Positions 20,523 through 29,277 of a stretch of DNA of 64,000 nt are shown one piece after another. The translations under genes and the position numbers were made by a program. Within the stretch, counting starts at the first letter, position 1, and each line of letters begins with the position of its first letter. The stretch is from an uncultured Oscillospiraceae bacterium (lineage in GTDB: Bacteria > Bacillota > Clostridia > Oscillospirales > Oscillospiraceae): assembly GCA_934591815.1 (NCBI GenBank), contig CAKTPV010000001.1:186001-250000 (forward strand), written 5' to 3'. The notes below the pieces were generated by a model. It saw only the letters and a list, made by a program, of their open reading frames with translations. It had not been told where the DNA came from and made no database searches.

Positions 20523-21908
20523 TTATTCGTTGCCGGGGAAGTCCGGGATGGTGGCAAAGCCGCGGGCAAGATCCTCGTCGGTGGGGACGGTGTCGCTCAT
20601 CACCCCGTCGTTATACTTGCCGTAGGCCACCATGTCGAAGTAGCCGGTGCCGGTGAGGCCCAGCACGATGGTGCGCGCCTCCCCCGTCTCTCTGCACTTC
20701 AGCGCCTCGTCCATGGCCACGCGGATGGCGTGGCTGCTCTCTGGCGCGGGCAGGATGCCCTCACAGCGGGCGAACAGCTCCGCCGCCTCGAACACGGCGG
20801 TCTGCTCCACGCTGCGCGCCTCCAGATAGCCGTCGTGGTACAGCTGGCTGACGATGCTGCTCATACCGTGGTAGCGCAGGCCGCCAGCGTGGTTGGCAGA
20901 GGGGATGAAGCCGTTGCCCAGCGTGTACATCTTGGCCATAGGGCAGATCTTGCCGGTGTCGCAGAAGTCGTAGCGGAACACGCCCCGGGTCAGGCTGGGG
21001 CAGGAGGCCGGCTCCACGGCGATGATGCGGTAATCCGCCTCGCCCCGGAGCATCTGCCCCACGAAGGGGGAGATGAGGCCGCCCAGATTGGAGCCGCCGC
21101 CGGCGCAGCCGATGATGGTATCGGGCTTGATGTGGTACTTCTCCAGCGCCGCCATGGTCTCCAGACCGATAATGGACTGGTGCAGCAGCACCTGATTGAG
21201 GACGCTGCCCAGCACATAGCGGTACCCCTCCCGGCTGGCGGCGGCCTCCACCGCCTCGCTGATGGCGCAGCCCAGAGAGCCGGTGGTATCGGGGAACTCC
21301 GCCAGAATTTTTCTTCCCACCTCGGTGGTGTTGGAGGGGGACGGCGTCACGTTGGCGCCGTAGGTACGCATGACCTCCCGGCGGAAGGGCTTTTGCTCAT
21401 AGGAGCACTTGACCATGAACACACGGCAGTCCAGTCCCAGATAAGCGCAGGCCATGCTCAGGGCCGTACCCCACTGCCCGGCGCCCGTCTCGGTGGTAAC
21501 GCCCCGCAGCCCCTGCCGCTTGGCATAATACGCCTGTGCGATGGCGGAGTTCAGCTTGTGGCTGCCGGAGGTGTTGTTGCCCTCAAACTTATAGTAGATG
21601 TGGGCGGGGGTGTCCAGCTTCTCCTCCAGACAGTAGGCGCGAACCAGCGGGGACGGACGGTACATCTTGTAGAAATCCCGTATCTCCCGGGGGATGGGGA
21701 TATACGCGGTGGTATCGTCCAGCTCCTGCTTCACCAGCTCGCCGCAGAACACGTGGCCCAGCTCCTCCGCCGTCATGGGCTGGAGCGTGCCGGGGTTCAG
21801 CAGGGGCGCGGGCTTGTTGGTCATATCCGCACGCACGTTGTACCAGTTCCGAGGCAGCTCGTCCTCGCTGAGGTAGATCTTGTAGGGGATCGTGGTCGTA
21901 TCTTTCAT
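20523..21908 (-). CDS. trpB2: TrpB2-type tryptophan synthase beta chain
   Basis: 461 residues, longer than the canonical TrpB1 (about 400), with the TrpB2-type N-terminus (YLSEDELPRNWYNVRADM). The PLP Lys is in NNTSGSHKLNSA, the glutamate in ETGAGQWGTALS, and the phosphate loop in CAGGGSNLGG. It condenses indole with serine to give tryptophan. No trpA or other biosynthetic genes are present, so indole salvage is plausible. It follows trpS by 58 bp on the same transcript behind a tryptophan T-box, which ties it directly to tRNA-Trp charging. Confidence 0.93.
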   Translation of the reverse strand: MKDTTTIPYKIYLSEDELPRNWYNVRADMTNKPAPLLNPGTLQPMTAEELGHVFCGELVKQELDDTTAYIPIPREIRDFYKMYRPSPLVRAYCLEEKLDTPAHIYYKFEGNNTSGSHKLNSAIAQAYYAKRQGLRGVTTETGAGQWGTALSMACAYLGLDCRVFMVKCSYEQKPFRREVMRTYGANVTPSPSNTTEVGRKILAEFPDTTGSLGCAISEAVEAAASREGYRYVLGSVLNQVLLHQSIIGLETMAALEKYHIKPDTIIGCAGGGSNLGGLISPFVGQMLRGEADYRIIAVEPASCPSLTRGVFRYDFCDTGKICPMAKMYTLGNGFIPSANHAGGLRYHGMSSIVSQLYHDGYLEARSVEQTAVFEAAELFARCEGILPAPESSHAIRVAMDEALKCRETGEARTIVLGLTGTGYFDMVAYGKYNDGVMSDTVPTDEDLARGFATIPDFPGNE

Positions 21909-21966
21909 CTTAGTTGCCTCCTAAACTATAATACCGCGTGGTGCGGGGTCTTGCTGTTTGTACGAA

Positions 21967-23010
21967 TTATGCGAAATAGTCGATCTGCATGGCGTGCTTC
22001 ACCTTGTCCAGCGTCTGGGCCGCCGCCTCCTTGGCCACGCCGCTGCCCTGCCGCAGGATCTCCATGATGGCGTCGGGATCCTTGGCCAGCTCCTGACGGC
22101 GGGTGCGGATGGGCTCCAGCGTCTCCTGCAGCACGTTGTTCAGGAACTTCTTCACCTTCACATCGCCCAGACCGCCCCGCTCATAGTGGGCCTTCAGCTC
22201 GTCCAGATTGGCGTAGTCCGGCAGGTAGCGGGCAAAATGCTCGTCTGTGCAGAAGGCGTCCAGATACAGGAACACCGGGTTGTCCTTGGTGTTGCCGGGG
22301 TCGGATACCTGCAGGTGGTTGGGGTCGGTGTACATCCCCATGATCTTGGTGCGGATGTCGTCCGGCTCGTCGGACAGGTAGATGCAGTTGCCCAGGGACT
22401 TGCTCATCTTGGCCTTGCCGTCGGTGCCGGGCAGACGCAGGCAGGCGGCGTTATCGGGCAGCAGCGCCGTGGGCTCCACCAGCGTCTCGCCGTACAGCTC
22501 GTTGAAGCGGCGGACGATCTCGCGGGCCTGCTCCAGCATGGGCAGCTGATCCTCGCCCACCGGCACGGTGTCCGCCATGAAGGCGGTGATGTCCGCCGTC
22601 TGGCTGACGGGATAGGTCAGAAAGCCCATGGGAATGCTGTGGTTGAAGCCGCGAAGCTGGATCTCCGCCTTGACGGTGGGGTTCCGCTCCAGCCGTGCCA
22701 GCGTCACCAGATTCATGTAGTAGAACGTCAGTTCCGTCAGCTCGCTGATGTGGGATTGCACCAGAATGGTGGATTTGGCGGGGTCGATGCCGCAGGACAG
22801 ATAGTCCAGCGCCACCTGCATGATGTTCTCCCGCACCTTCTGGGGATGGTCAAAGTTGTCGGTGAGGGCCTGTGCGTCGGCGATCATGAAGAACAGCTTT
22901 TCAAATTTTCCGCTGTTTTGCAGCATCACGCGGTTGCGCAGAGAGCCGACGTAGTGGCCGACGTGAAGGCGTCCGGTAGGGCGGTCGCCGGTGAGGATGA
23001 TCTTTCCCAT
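21967..23010 (-). CDS. trpS: Tryptophanyl-tRNA synthetase
   Basis: 347 residues, class I. The HIGH-type motif is [10 protein letters not shown] (about 13) and the KMSKS loop is KMSKSLGN (about 203). The ATG at 23010 gives the standard start [13 protein letters not shown]; the longer frame upstream is the T-box leader. It is the first gene of the T-box-controlled trpS-trpB2 operon. Confidence 0.97.
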   Translation of the reverse strand: MGKIILTGDRPTGRLHVGHYVGSLRNRVMLQNSGKFEKLFFMIADAQALTDNFDHPQKVRENIMQVALDYLSCGIDPAKSTILVQSHISELTELTFYYMNLVTLARLERNPTVKAEIQLRGFNHSIPMGFLTYPVSQTADITAFMADTVPVGEDQLPMLEQAREIVRRFNELYGETLVEPTALLPDNAACLRLPGTDGKAKMSKSLGNCIYLSDEPDDIRTKIMGMYTDPNHLQVSDPGNTKDNPVFLYLDAFCTDEHFARYLPDYANLDELKAHYERGGLGDVKVKKFLNNVLQETLEPIRTRRQELAKDPDAIMEILRQGSGVAKEAAAQTLDKVKHAMQIDYFA

Positions 23011-23058
23011 GATGATGTTTCCTTTCTGTATGAAAAATTTTATGAGACAACAAAAAAA

Positions 23059-23330
23059 CGTCCTGTCCCATGGAATTCCATGGGACAGGACGTAAGCTAC
23101 GTTCCTGCGGTACCACCCAAATTGGCGAAATGCCCGCTCTGCACGCACGATCATGCGCTCCGCCGGGGTAACGGCCGCGGCTGCCGTCGGGTATTACTCG
23201 CCCTTGCAGGCTTTCTCCCCGCCCTCGTAAGGCCATTCGCCGCACGTTCCGCTGCCGCGCTCCCACCGCTGCGCCGCTCTCTGAAAGTTTCCCGTGCAGG
23301 TACTTCTCTTACTCAATGGTTTCTGAATAT
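23059..23330 (-). promoter_or_regulatory. Tryptophan-specific T-box leader
   Basis: On the reverse strand the conserved T-box TGGGTGGTACCGC (23119-23107) precedes a perfect terminator hairpin (23059-23092, GTCCTGTCCCATGG arm) followed by T7. Upstream, GTAAG (23312-23308) pairs with CTTAC (23231-23227) at the base of stem I. A UGG tryptophan specifier sits right beside that strand (23235-23233). Uncharged tRNA-Trp should stabilise the antiterminator and switch on trpS and trpB2. Confidence 0.93.
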
Positions 23331-23336
23331 GGGGCT

Positions 23337-23364
23337 ATTGTAACACCTTTTTCCCGGATGTCAA
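23337..23364 (-). promoter_or_regulatory. Promoter of the T-box leader
   Basis: Reverse strand TTGACA (23364-23359), 16-bp spacer, TACAAT (23342-23337). Confidence 0.88.
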
Positions 23365-23373
23365 GGGGTTTTC

Positions 23374-24243
23374 TCACAGTGCCCGCAAAAACTCCGGCTT
23401 CAGGTCCCGCCGTCCCGCCAGCGCCGCGCCGATCTGCCCCAGCAGAGCGTCCCGGTCGCCGTTGAGGGTACCCTTCAGCGTCAGGTAGTTGCTGGCGTGG
23501 TTGGCGCGGAACACAGTGCCCTCACTGTCCACGTTCTGCAGGAAAAGCTCCGTCTCCTTCAGCACCTCTGCCGGGGTGAGCAGCGTAAAGCTGCCGTCCT
23601 TTACCCACGTCTCCAGCGGCGTTCCCGGCTCCACCATCAGTGTCAGCAGCCCCAGATAGTCGGGCTTCATCTCGCTGACGGCCCTGGCGGTGTCCACCGC
23701 GTGCTGCCGCCACAGCTCCACGCTGCCGAGACCGGAGATGGCGGTCACCGACAGGGCAAGGCCGCACCGCCGGGCCTTCTGCCCCGCCGCCACGATGGCA
23801 GCGGCGGTATGGCCCTTGCTCATCCGGGTCAGCACCGCGTCACAGCCGGACTCCAGCCCCATATACACCATCTTCAGCCCTCTGTCGCGGAGCAGGCGCA
23901 GGTCGTCCTCGCTCTTGACCTGCAAGCTGGCGGGCGAGGCGTAGCAGGTGACCCGCTCACATTCCGGGAACAGGCCGTACACCAGCCCCAGGATCTCCAC
24001 CAGATCCTCCGTGCGGCGCATGAGGGCGTCGCCGTCAGCCAGAAAGACCCGCTCCACCCGGCGGTAGACCCGCCGCGCCAGCTCAAAATCCTCCCGGATC
24101 TCCGCCATGGGGCGCATGGAAAAATGCTTGTCGTCGTACATATCGCAGAAGGCGCAGCGGTTGTGGCTGCACCCGTAGGTCACCTGCACGATGAGGCTGT
24201 ACGCCTCGCTGGGCGGCCGGTAGACCTTGCCTTTATAGCGCAT
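23374..24243 (-). CDS. Radical SAM protein
   Basis: 289 residues. The cluster motif is GCSHNRCAFC (about 27-36), here C-x4-C-x2-C, a spacing seen in a COG1032-like clade rather than the classic C-x3-C-x2-C. FLADGDAL and YMGLESGCDAVL follow as SAM-binding and barrel strands. The N-terminus MRYKGKVYRPPSEAYS is typical of that clade. The substrate is unknown. The ATG at 24243 has GGAGTG upstream. It is divergent from an SSB-like gene 114 bp away. Confidence 0.88.
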   Translation of the reverse strand: MRYKGKVYRPPSEAYSLIVQVTYGCSHNRCAFCDMYDDKHFSMRPMAEIREDFELARRVYRRVERVFLADGDALMRRTEDLVEILGLVYGLFPECERVTCYASPASLQVKSEDDLRLLRDRGLKMVYMGLESGCDAVLTRMSKGHTAAAIVAAGQKARRCGLALSVTAISGLGSVELWRQHAVDTARAVSEMKPDYLGLLTLMVEPGTPLETWVKDGSFTLLTPAEVLKETELFLQNVDSEGTVFRANHASNYLTLKGTLNGDRDALLGQIGAALAGRRDLKPEFLRAL

Positions 24244-24357
24244 GGGATCACACTCCTTTGCGGGTATTATGACACAGTTTTCGCCGTTTGAAAAGTGGTA
24301 TGTTTCCGCCTCCCCCGGCATAGGGTGGGACATCTCAACAAACGAGGTGTTCAAATT

Positions 24358-24984
24358 ATGGAACTGAATTACAACCGCGTCCATCTCTGCGGACAGGCGG
24401 CAGACGCCCCCGTCCTGTCTCACATCAACCACGGCTGCGCCTTTTACCGGTTCACCCTGTCGGTGCTGCGCCTGTCCGGACAGGCGGACAAGCTGCCGGT
24501 CATCGTCCCCAAGGCGCTGCTGGACACCGTACCGGTGGCGGCGGGCGATACGGTGACGGTCATCGGCCAGCTCCGCTCCTTCAACAACAAGAGCGGGCAG
24601 GGCAGCCGTCTGGTGATCTCCGTGTTCGCCCACCAGCTCACCCCCGGCGGCGAGAGTCCCTTCAACCAGATCCAGCTGTCCGGCGTGCTGTGCAAGACGC
24701 CGGTGCCGCGGCGGACGCCGCTGGGGCGGGAGATCTGCGACATCATTCTGGCGGTGAACCGGCGGTATGGCCGGGCGGACTACCTGCCGTGCATCGCGTG
24801 GGGCGCGGTGGCCGCCCAGACGGCGGATATGCACACCGGCCAGCGGCTCACGGTGGAGGGCCGCGTCCAGAGCCGGATCTACACAAAAAACGAGAACGGC
24901 GTGCTGACGGAGCGAACCGCCTACGAGGTGTCCATCATGCGTCCGGCCGAGGTGGAGGAGTTTCTCATACATATTCCCCGTTGA
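24358..24984 (+). CDS. SSB-like protein with two OB-fold modules
   Basis: 208 residues. Residues 1-95 (NRVHLCGQAADAPVLS, YRFTLSVLRLSG, DTVTVIGQLRSFNN) and about 100-205 (NQIQLSGVLCKTPV, CDIILAVNR, GQRLTVEGRVQSR) read as two successive OB folds of single-strand-binding type. The acidic C-terminal tail of housekeeping SSB is absent, so it is probably an accessory paralogue. The second OB has the pattern of clostridial SSB-like proteins that bind single-stranded DNA. RBS CGAGGTG precedes the ATG. Confidence 0.75.
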   Translation: MELNYNRVHLCGQAADAPVLSHINHGCAFYRFTLSVLRLSGQADKLPVIVPKALLDTVPVAAGDTVTVIGQLRSFNNKSGQGSRLVISVFAHQLTPGGESPFNQIQLSGVLCKTPVPRRTPLGREICDIILAVNRRYGRADYLPCIAWGAVAAQTADMHTGQRLTVEGRVQSRIYTKNENGVLTERTAYEVSIMRPAEVEEFLIHIPR

Positions 24985-25046
24985 AAATGTGGGATATGAA
25001 TGGTATGATACTGTAAAAGACAGCTTTGTACGAAAGAGAGAGTATC

Positions 25047-26447
25047 ATGCAGCATCACTTCCACTTCCATCTGCACCACCATGCGCGGCATCACGCCCGC
25101 TACGATGTGGACATGACGCAGGGCAGCACCACGCGGCACCTCGTCCGCTTTGCCCTGCCGCTGCTGGCGGGCAATCTGTTCCAGCAGCTGTACAACATGG
25201 TGGACACATGGGTGGTGGGCAACTTCGTCAGCAACGAGGCCTTCTCCGCCGTGGGAACGGTGACGCCCATCATCAACACGCTCATCGGCTTCTTTCTGGG
25301 GATGTCCAGCGGCGCCGGCGTGGTCATCAGCCAGTACTACGGCGCCCACCGCCCGGAAAAGGTCCGCGAGGCCGTCCACACCGCCATGCTGCTCACCGTC
25401 ATCATGGGCGTGGTGTTCACCGGCGTGGGCATCGCCATGACGCCGCTGATGCTGGAGCTGATGAAAACGCCGGCGGAGGTAGCGCCGGATCAGACGGCGT
25501 ACCTGACCATCTACTTCGCCGGGATCATGGGGCTTCTGCTGTACAACATGGGCTCCGGTATCCTGCGGGCGGTAGGCGACTCCCAGCGCCCCTTCTATTT
25601 CCTGCTGGTATCCGCCGGGGTGAACACGGCGCTGGATCTGCTGTTCGTGCTGAAATTCGGCATGGGCGTGGAGGGTGTGGCCTATGCCACCATCATCGCC
25701 CAGGCGGTGTCCGCCGTGCTGACCATCGCGGTGCTGATGGGCTATGACGGCAGCATCAAGCTGTCCCTGCGCGACCTGCGCATCCACTGGAGGATGCTGA
25801 AGAAGATCGTGGCGGTGGGCATCCCCGCCGCGCTGCAAATGGCCATCACCGCATTTTCCAATGTGTTCGTGCAGGGCTACATCAACCACTTCGGCGCGGA
25901 CTGTATGTCCGGCTGGACGGCCTACACCAAGATCGACCAGCTGGTGATCCTGCCGGTGCAGTCCCTGTCGCTGGCGTCCACCACCTTTGTGGGGCAGAAT
26001 CTGGGCGTGGGCAACGTGGAGCGGGCCAAGGGCGGCGTGCGCCGTGCGCTGTACCTGTCCTTCGCCGTCACCGCCGTGCTGCTGATACCGGTGCTGACAC
26101 TGGCGCCCGACATGACCGCCTTCTTCAACAGCAAGCCGGAGGTGGTGTCCTACGGCGCGCTGCTGCTGCGGCTGCTGTCGCCGTTCTACTTCTTCTTCTG
26201 CATCAACCAGATCTACTCCGGCGCGCTGCGGGGCTCCGGCAACAGTCAGGTGCCCATGCTCATCATGCTGGGCTCCTTCGTGGTGTTCCGGCAGATCTAC
26301 CTCTATGTGATGGCCCACTTCATCTCCAACGAGATCGTGCCCATCGCCATGGGCTATCCCGCCGGATGGTTCGTGTGCAGCGCCGTGACGCTGCTGTACT
26401 ACAGGCACTGCAAATTTGACAGCCATCGGCTGGTGGAGGATGTCTGA
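25047..26447 (+). CDS. MATE-family multidrug efflux transporter
   Basis: 466 residues with twelve predicted membrane helices in two MatE halves (about 30-195 and 255-430). PLLAGNLFQQLYNMVDTWVVG is the characteristic first-helix region (broken here as PLLAGNLFQQ plus LYNMVDTWVVG), with GVVISQYYGA after it. It would export cationic drugs or metabolites by ion antiport. The N-terminus before the first helix is unusually His-rich (MQHHFHFHLHHHARHHARYD). ATG 25047 was chosen over an upstream TTG. Its stop abuts the ATG of the next small gene. Confidence 0.92.
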   Translation: MQHHFHFHLHHHARHHARYDVDMTQGSTTRHLVRFALPLLAGNLFQQLYNMVDTWVVGNFVSNEAFSAVGTVTPIINTLIGFFLGMSSGAGVVISQYYGAHRPEKVREAVHTAMLLTVIMGVVFTGVGIAMTPLMLELMKTPAEVAPDQTAYLTIYFAGIMGLLLYNMGSGILRAVGDSQRPFYFLLVSAGVNTALDLLFVLKFGMGVEGVAYATIIAQAVSAVLTIAVLMGYDGSIKLSLRDLRIHWRMLKKIVAVGIPAALQMAITAFSNVFVQGYINHFGADCMSGWTAYTKIDQLVILPVQSLSLASTTFVGQNLGVGNVERAKGGVRRALYLSFAVTAVLLIPVLTLAPDMTAFFNSKPEVVSYGALLLRLLSPFYFFFCINQIYSGALRGSGNSQVPMLIMLGSFVVFRQIYLYVMAHFISNEIVPIAMGYPAGWFVCSAVTLLYYRHCKFDSHRLVEDV

Positions 26448-26618
26448 ATGGACAAGTGTGAGACGTGTGTGTTCTACCTCTATGACGAGGAATACGACGA
26501 CTACGTGTGCGACATGGATCTGGACGAGGACGAGATGGTGCGTTTTCTCGCCTCTGACACGGGGAGCTGCCCCTTCTGGCGGCCCGGAGACGAGTATATC
26601 ACCGCAAGAAAACAATAA
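26448..26618 (+). CDS. Small four-cysteine acidic protein (DUF6472-like)
   Basis: A 56-codon frame begins directly after the MATE stop (TGA-ATG), so translation is likely coupled. The product starts MDKCETCVFY and contains YVCDMDLDEDEM and SCPFWRPGDEY: four Cys (4, 7, 21, 41) in a very acidic context, suggesting zinc or iron binding. I associate this pattern with the small clostridial DUF6472 family. No function is established from sequence. It ends at a terminator. Confidence 0.8.
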   Translation: MDKCETCVFYLYDEEYDDYVCDMDLDEDEMVRFLASDTGSCPFWRPGDEYITARKQ

Positions 26619-26624
26619 GGCCAC

Positions 26625-26656
26625 GGAGGGGACGGCTCACGCCGTCCCCTCCGCTT
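26625..26656 (+). terminator. Terminator after the MATE/small-protein pair
   Basis: GGAGGGGACGGC/GCCGTCCCCTCC stem followed by GCTTTT. Confidence 0.85.
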
Positions 26657-26672
26657 TTGGGGGAAATATGTA

Positions 26673-28661
26673 TCAGAAGTCCAGCGAAGCGGTAAAGCTC
26701 CCGTCCTCGCAGGTGAACAGCGCCGCCTCGGAGTAGGCGCAGTTGTCCATGGCGTCGCGCATCTCAAACACCATGACATACTCGCCGTCCGGCAGATCGA
26801 TCTCATAGAAGGCGGTGTCTGCGGTGACGGTAAAGGTGTCGATCTCGTAGGGCTCGAAATCATCCTCCCCGTACAGGCTGGAGGCGTACCACACCGTGGT
26901 CAGCTCATCGCCCTCCTCCAGCAGGCGCAGCCCCTTGCCGGCCATGCCGCTGTCATCGATGCCCTGTCTGGCTCCCAGAATGCGCCATTCTTTCTCTGTA
27001 AAGTCATAGACCACTTGCAAATAGCACGACTCCCCGTTGAGCAGGACGGGCACGGCATAGATGTTATAGCCGTCGCCCTGATAGCTCAGCTCCAGATAGA
27101 CCATATTGCCGTCGATACTGCCCCACACACCCCGGAAGTTGTCTCGGAAAATGCCGTTGTCCCAGTCGGCAACAATATCGTCATCCGTTCCCAGCAGCAA
27201 AAGCACATCGCTGTCCTCATCCATATAGTACAGGGAGAAATAGACGGACACCAGCATCTCATTCGCCTGCGGCCCCAGCTCCAGCGCAATGTAGCCGTCC
27301 TCGCCGCGTGTCAGGGGCGCGCCGTCCCAGTCTGTATCCGGCAGGCCCTGTATCGGCTGCAATTCCTCCGTGTTGATATACAGATCCGCCAGATACGCCT
27401 CGCCGTCCGCACTGAGCTGACCGGTCAGCGCAAGCTGGTAGAAATGCTTGAACGCCTCCCCCGCGCCGATCCCGGTATAGCCCGCCAGATCGTCCACGTC
27501 GCCGTTATAGGAGTAGTAGCAGGACAGGCCCGTAGCCTCCCGGCGGTATGGCCCCTTGACCTGATAGAGCACGCAGTCCTCCAGCGCGTCCAGCACCCTC
27601 TGCGCCGAGGGCAGCAGCTCCGTGTCGCTCTGCCGTGCCATGTGGCCCAGATCCACCAGATTGGTATAGCCCTGCTCACGGGTGTTGCCGCCATAGTTCT
27701 CGCTCTGTGCCGCCACGCGGGCAAACCGGGTAAAAAACGCCGGGTCGTCACAGGCGGCGGCCAGCGCCTCCGCGCCGAAGCTCTCATAGGCGTCGAGCAG
27801 TCCCTCCAGCCGGGACAGGTCGGTCAGAGACAGGGTGGCATCGTCCGCCGTCCCCGCCTCCACGCAGCCCCGGAAATAGGAGTCGCAGATCACGCGGCCC
27901 AGGATGGCGCCGTCCATCGACGGGTTGCGCGCCAGCGCGCCCAGCCAATGGGAGTAGTACCAGCCGTTGGCCGGTTCCGTCTCCTCTGACGCCACCAGAT
28001 AGCGGCTCAGGTCGCAGAAGGTGTAGGCCACATCCACCGTGGCCATCAGGCAGGTGTCAAAGCCTACCAGCTCCAGCGGCTGCTTTCCCGGCTCCAGCGT
28101 AGGCTCCCACACCTCCGCAAAGGCCGCGTACATCTCGTCCAGCGTCAGGGAATCATAGTCATACAGCTCATCGAAGGACGCACCCGCCACCGAGCCGCCG
28201 CCGTGGTTCCAGAACACCACCGCCGTCTTGTCGGCAGGGTAGTTCTCGCTGGCAAACCGCAGGAAATCCGCCAGCGTCTCGCGCTCGCCCATGCTGGCGG
28301 AGGGCTGCTCGTCCACCAGCCGCAGTCCTCGGCTGTCGTACACATAGCGCTGGAGCACCGAGGCGTCCACCATATCGTTCCACCACTCCACCGCGCCGCC
28401 TGTCTCGATGACCACGGTCACATTCTCCGGCAGCCGTACCTCCAGCAGTTCAAGGAGATCGTCCGTGGCGAAGCCGCCCTCCGACTCCAGATCGCTGCCG
28501 CAGAGGTACCAGTACACGGCCCAGCTCCCGCCATCCCGTCTACCGCCCGGCATGTCCGGCGCGTCGTCCCAAAACAGCTCCCATAGCTCCTCGCCGCAGG
28601 CGGACATGGTCAGCATCATCATGAGCGCCAGCAGCAGCGCCCCGCACTTTTTCAGATTCAT
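26673..28661 (-). CDS. Clostripain-family (C11) cysteine peptidase lipoprotein
   Basis: 662 residues. The signal peptide ends in lipobox MSAC (about 19-22). The catalytic His is in VVFWNHGGG (about 165-173) and the catalytic Cys in GFDTCLMA (about 217-224), the order and spacing of peptidase family C11. AVYWYLCGSDLES opens the fold. The C-terminal third is beta-rich. Secreted C11 proteases of gut Clostridia cleave after Arg or Lys and are calcium-dependent; specificity here is inferred. ATG 28661 follows AGGAGGAGG. It is immediately upstream of, and divergent from, the interrupted SASP gene. Confidence 0.9.
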   Translation of the reverse strand: MNLKKCGALLLALMMMLTMSACGEELWELFWDDAPDMPGGRRDGGSWAVYWYLCGSDLESEGGFATDDLLELLEVRLPENVTVVIETGGAVEWWNDMVDASVLQRYVYDSRGLRLVDEQPSASMGERETLADFLRFASENYPADKTAVVFWNHGGGSVAGASFDELYDYDSLTLDEMYAAFAEVWEPTLEPGKQPLELVGFDTCLMATVDVAYTFCDLSRYLVASEETEPANGWYYSHWLGALARNPSMDGAILGRVICDSYFRGCVEAGTADDATLSLTDLSRLEGLLDAYESFGAEALAAACDDPAFFTRFARVAAQSENYGGNTREQGYTNLVDLGHMARQSDTELLPSAQRVLDALEDCVLYQVKGPYRREATGLSCYYSYNGDVDDLAGYTGIGAGEAFKHFYQLALTGQLSADGEAYLADLYINTEELQPIQGLPDTDWDGAPLTRGEDGYIALELGPQANEMLVSVYFSLYYMDEDSDVLLLLGTDDDIVADWDNGIFRDNFRGVWGSIDGNMVYLELSYQGDGYNIYAVPVLLNGESCYLQVVYDFTEKEWRILGARQGIDDSGMAGKGLRLLEEGDELTTVWYASSLYGEDDFEPYEIDTFTVTADTAFYEIDLPDGEYVMVFEMRDAMDNCAYSEAALFTCEDGSFTASLDF

Positions 28662-28905
28662 GTGCCTCCTCCTTTTTACGTCTGCGTTCACCGGCGCGGT
28701 ACGCCGTTTGTTCTCTTTTTCGACATTATACCATACTTTTCCCAACGACATAAGTCCTGTATTCTATTTTTTGCTGCAAAACGGTGACAAACGGCAGCAG
28801 ATATTACCAGTCTCCGCATCGTATATTCATCCGCCGACGGGAAAAGCTATGACTGCGATACCCAATCGAGCTTATCGCTCAACAACCGGAAAGGAGATTT
28901 TCAAT

Positions 28906-29169
28906 ATGTCCAGCAAGAACAGCAACAAGCTGAACATCCCCGAGGCCAAGGCCGCGATGGATAAGTTTAAGATGGAGGCCGCCAATGAGGTGGGCGTCAA
29001 CCTGAAAAACGGCTACAACGGCGACCTGACCAGCCGCGAGGCAGGTTCTGTCGGCGGTCAGATGGTCAAGAAGATGATGCCCATACGAACTGCGAACTAT
29101 ACCCGTAAGGACAGGACCGCTGCGGGGCATGAGATAGAGGTTCGGTACATAGCGGGGATTGTTGTTTAG
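28906..29169 (+). pseudogene. Alpha/beta-type SASP gene interrupted by the element; chimeric 87-codon frame
   Basis: Residues 1-57 are a small acid-soluble spore protein, with EVGVNLKNGYNG, LTSREAGSVGGQMVKKM. SASPs coat spore DNA and protect it from UV damage. After VKKM the frame leaves the family and runs on for about 30 residues (MPIRTANYTRKD and so on) inside the mobile element. The normal SASP ending, KKMIESYEKNL plus stop, is found 15.5 kb away at 44585-44621 in the same frame. Joining at the shared 13-mer yields a 65-codon intact SASP. As it stands the host gene has a replaced tail. AAAGGAG precedes the ATG. Confidence 0.92.
29066..29078. other. attL core of the integrated element
   Basis: TCAAGAAGATGAT within the SASP gene is identical to 44584-44596; flanking bases differ on both sides. 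On the element side a half-site CCCATACGA (29080-29088) follows. Confidence 0.88.
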
Positions 29170-29185
29170 ATTCTTGAATCGCACA

Positions 29186-29227
29186 GATGCCGCCCAATGG
29201 CCATTCAACCACAGGGCGGCATCTTTT
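29186..29227. terminator. Terminator at the left end of the element
   Basis: GATGCCGCCC (29186-29195) and its exact complement (29214-29223) with TTTTAT after it. It follows the chimeric SASP frame and is convergent with the cas operon end. In the circular form it would terminate the recombinase gene. Confidence 0.85.
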
Positions 29228-29277
29228 ATAGCGGAACAACAAACAAATCGACGATCATTGACACTATAGCAAAATTA

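Noticed and set aside
23011..23154. N-terminal extension of TrpS
   Set aside because: The frame is the T-box terminator; the standard start MGKIILTG is at 23010.
28408..28905. N-terminal extension of the SASP frame
   Set aside because: It overlaps the C11 protease promoter region and start. The SASP family begins at the ATG 28906 with its own RBS.
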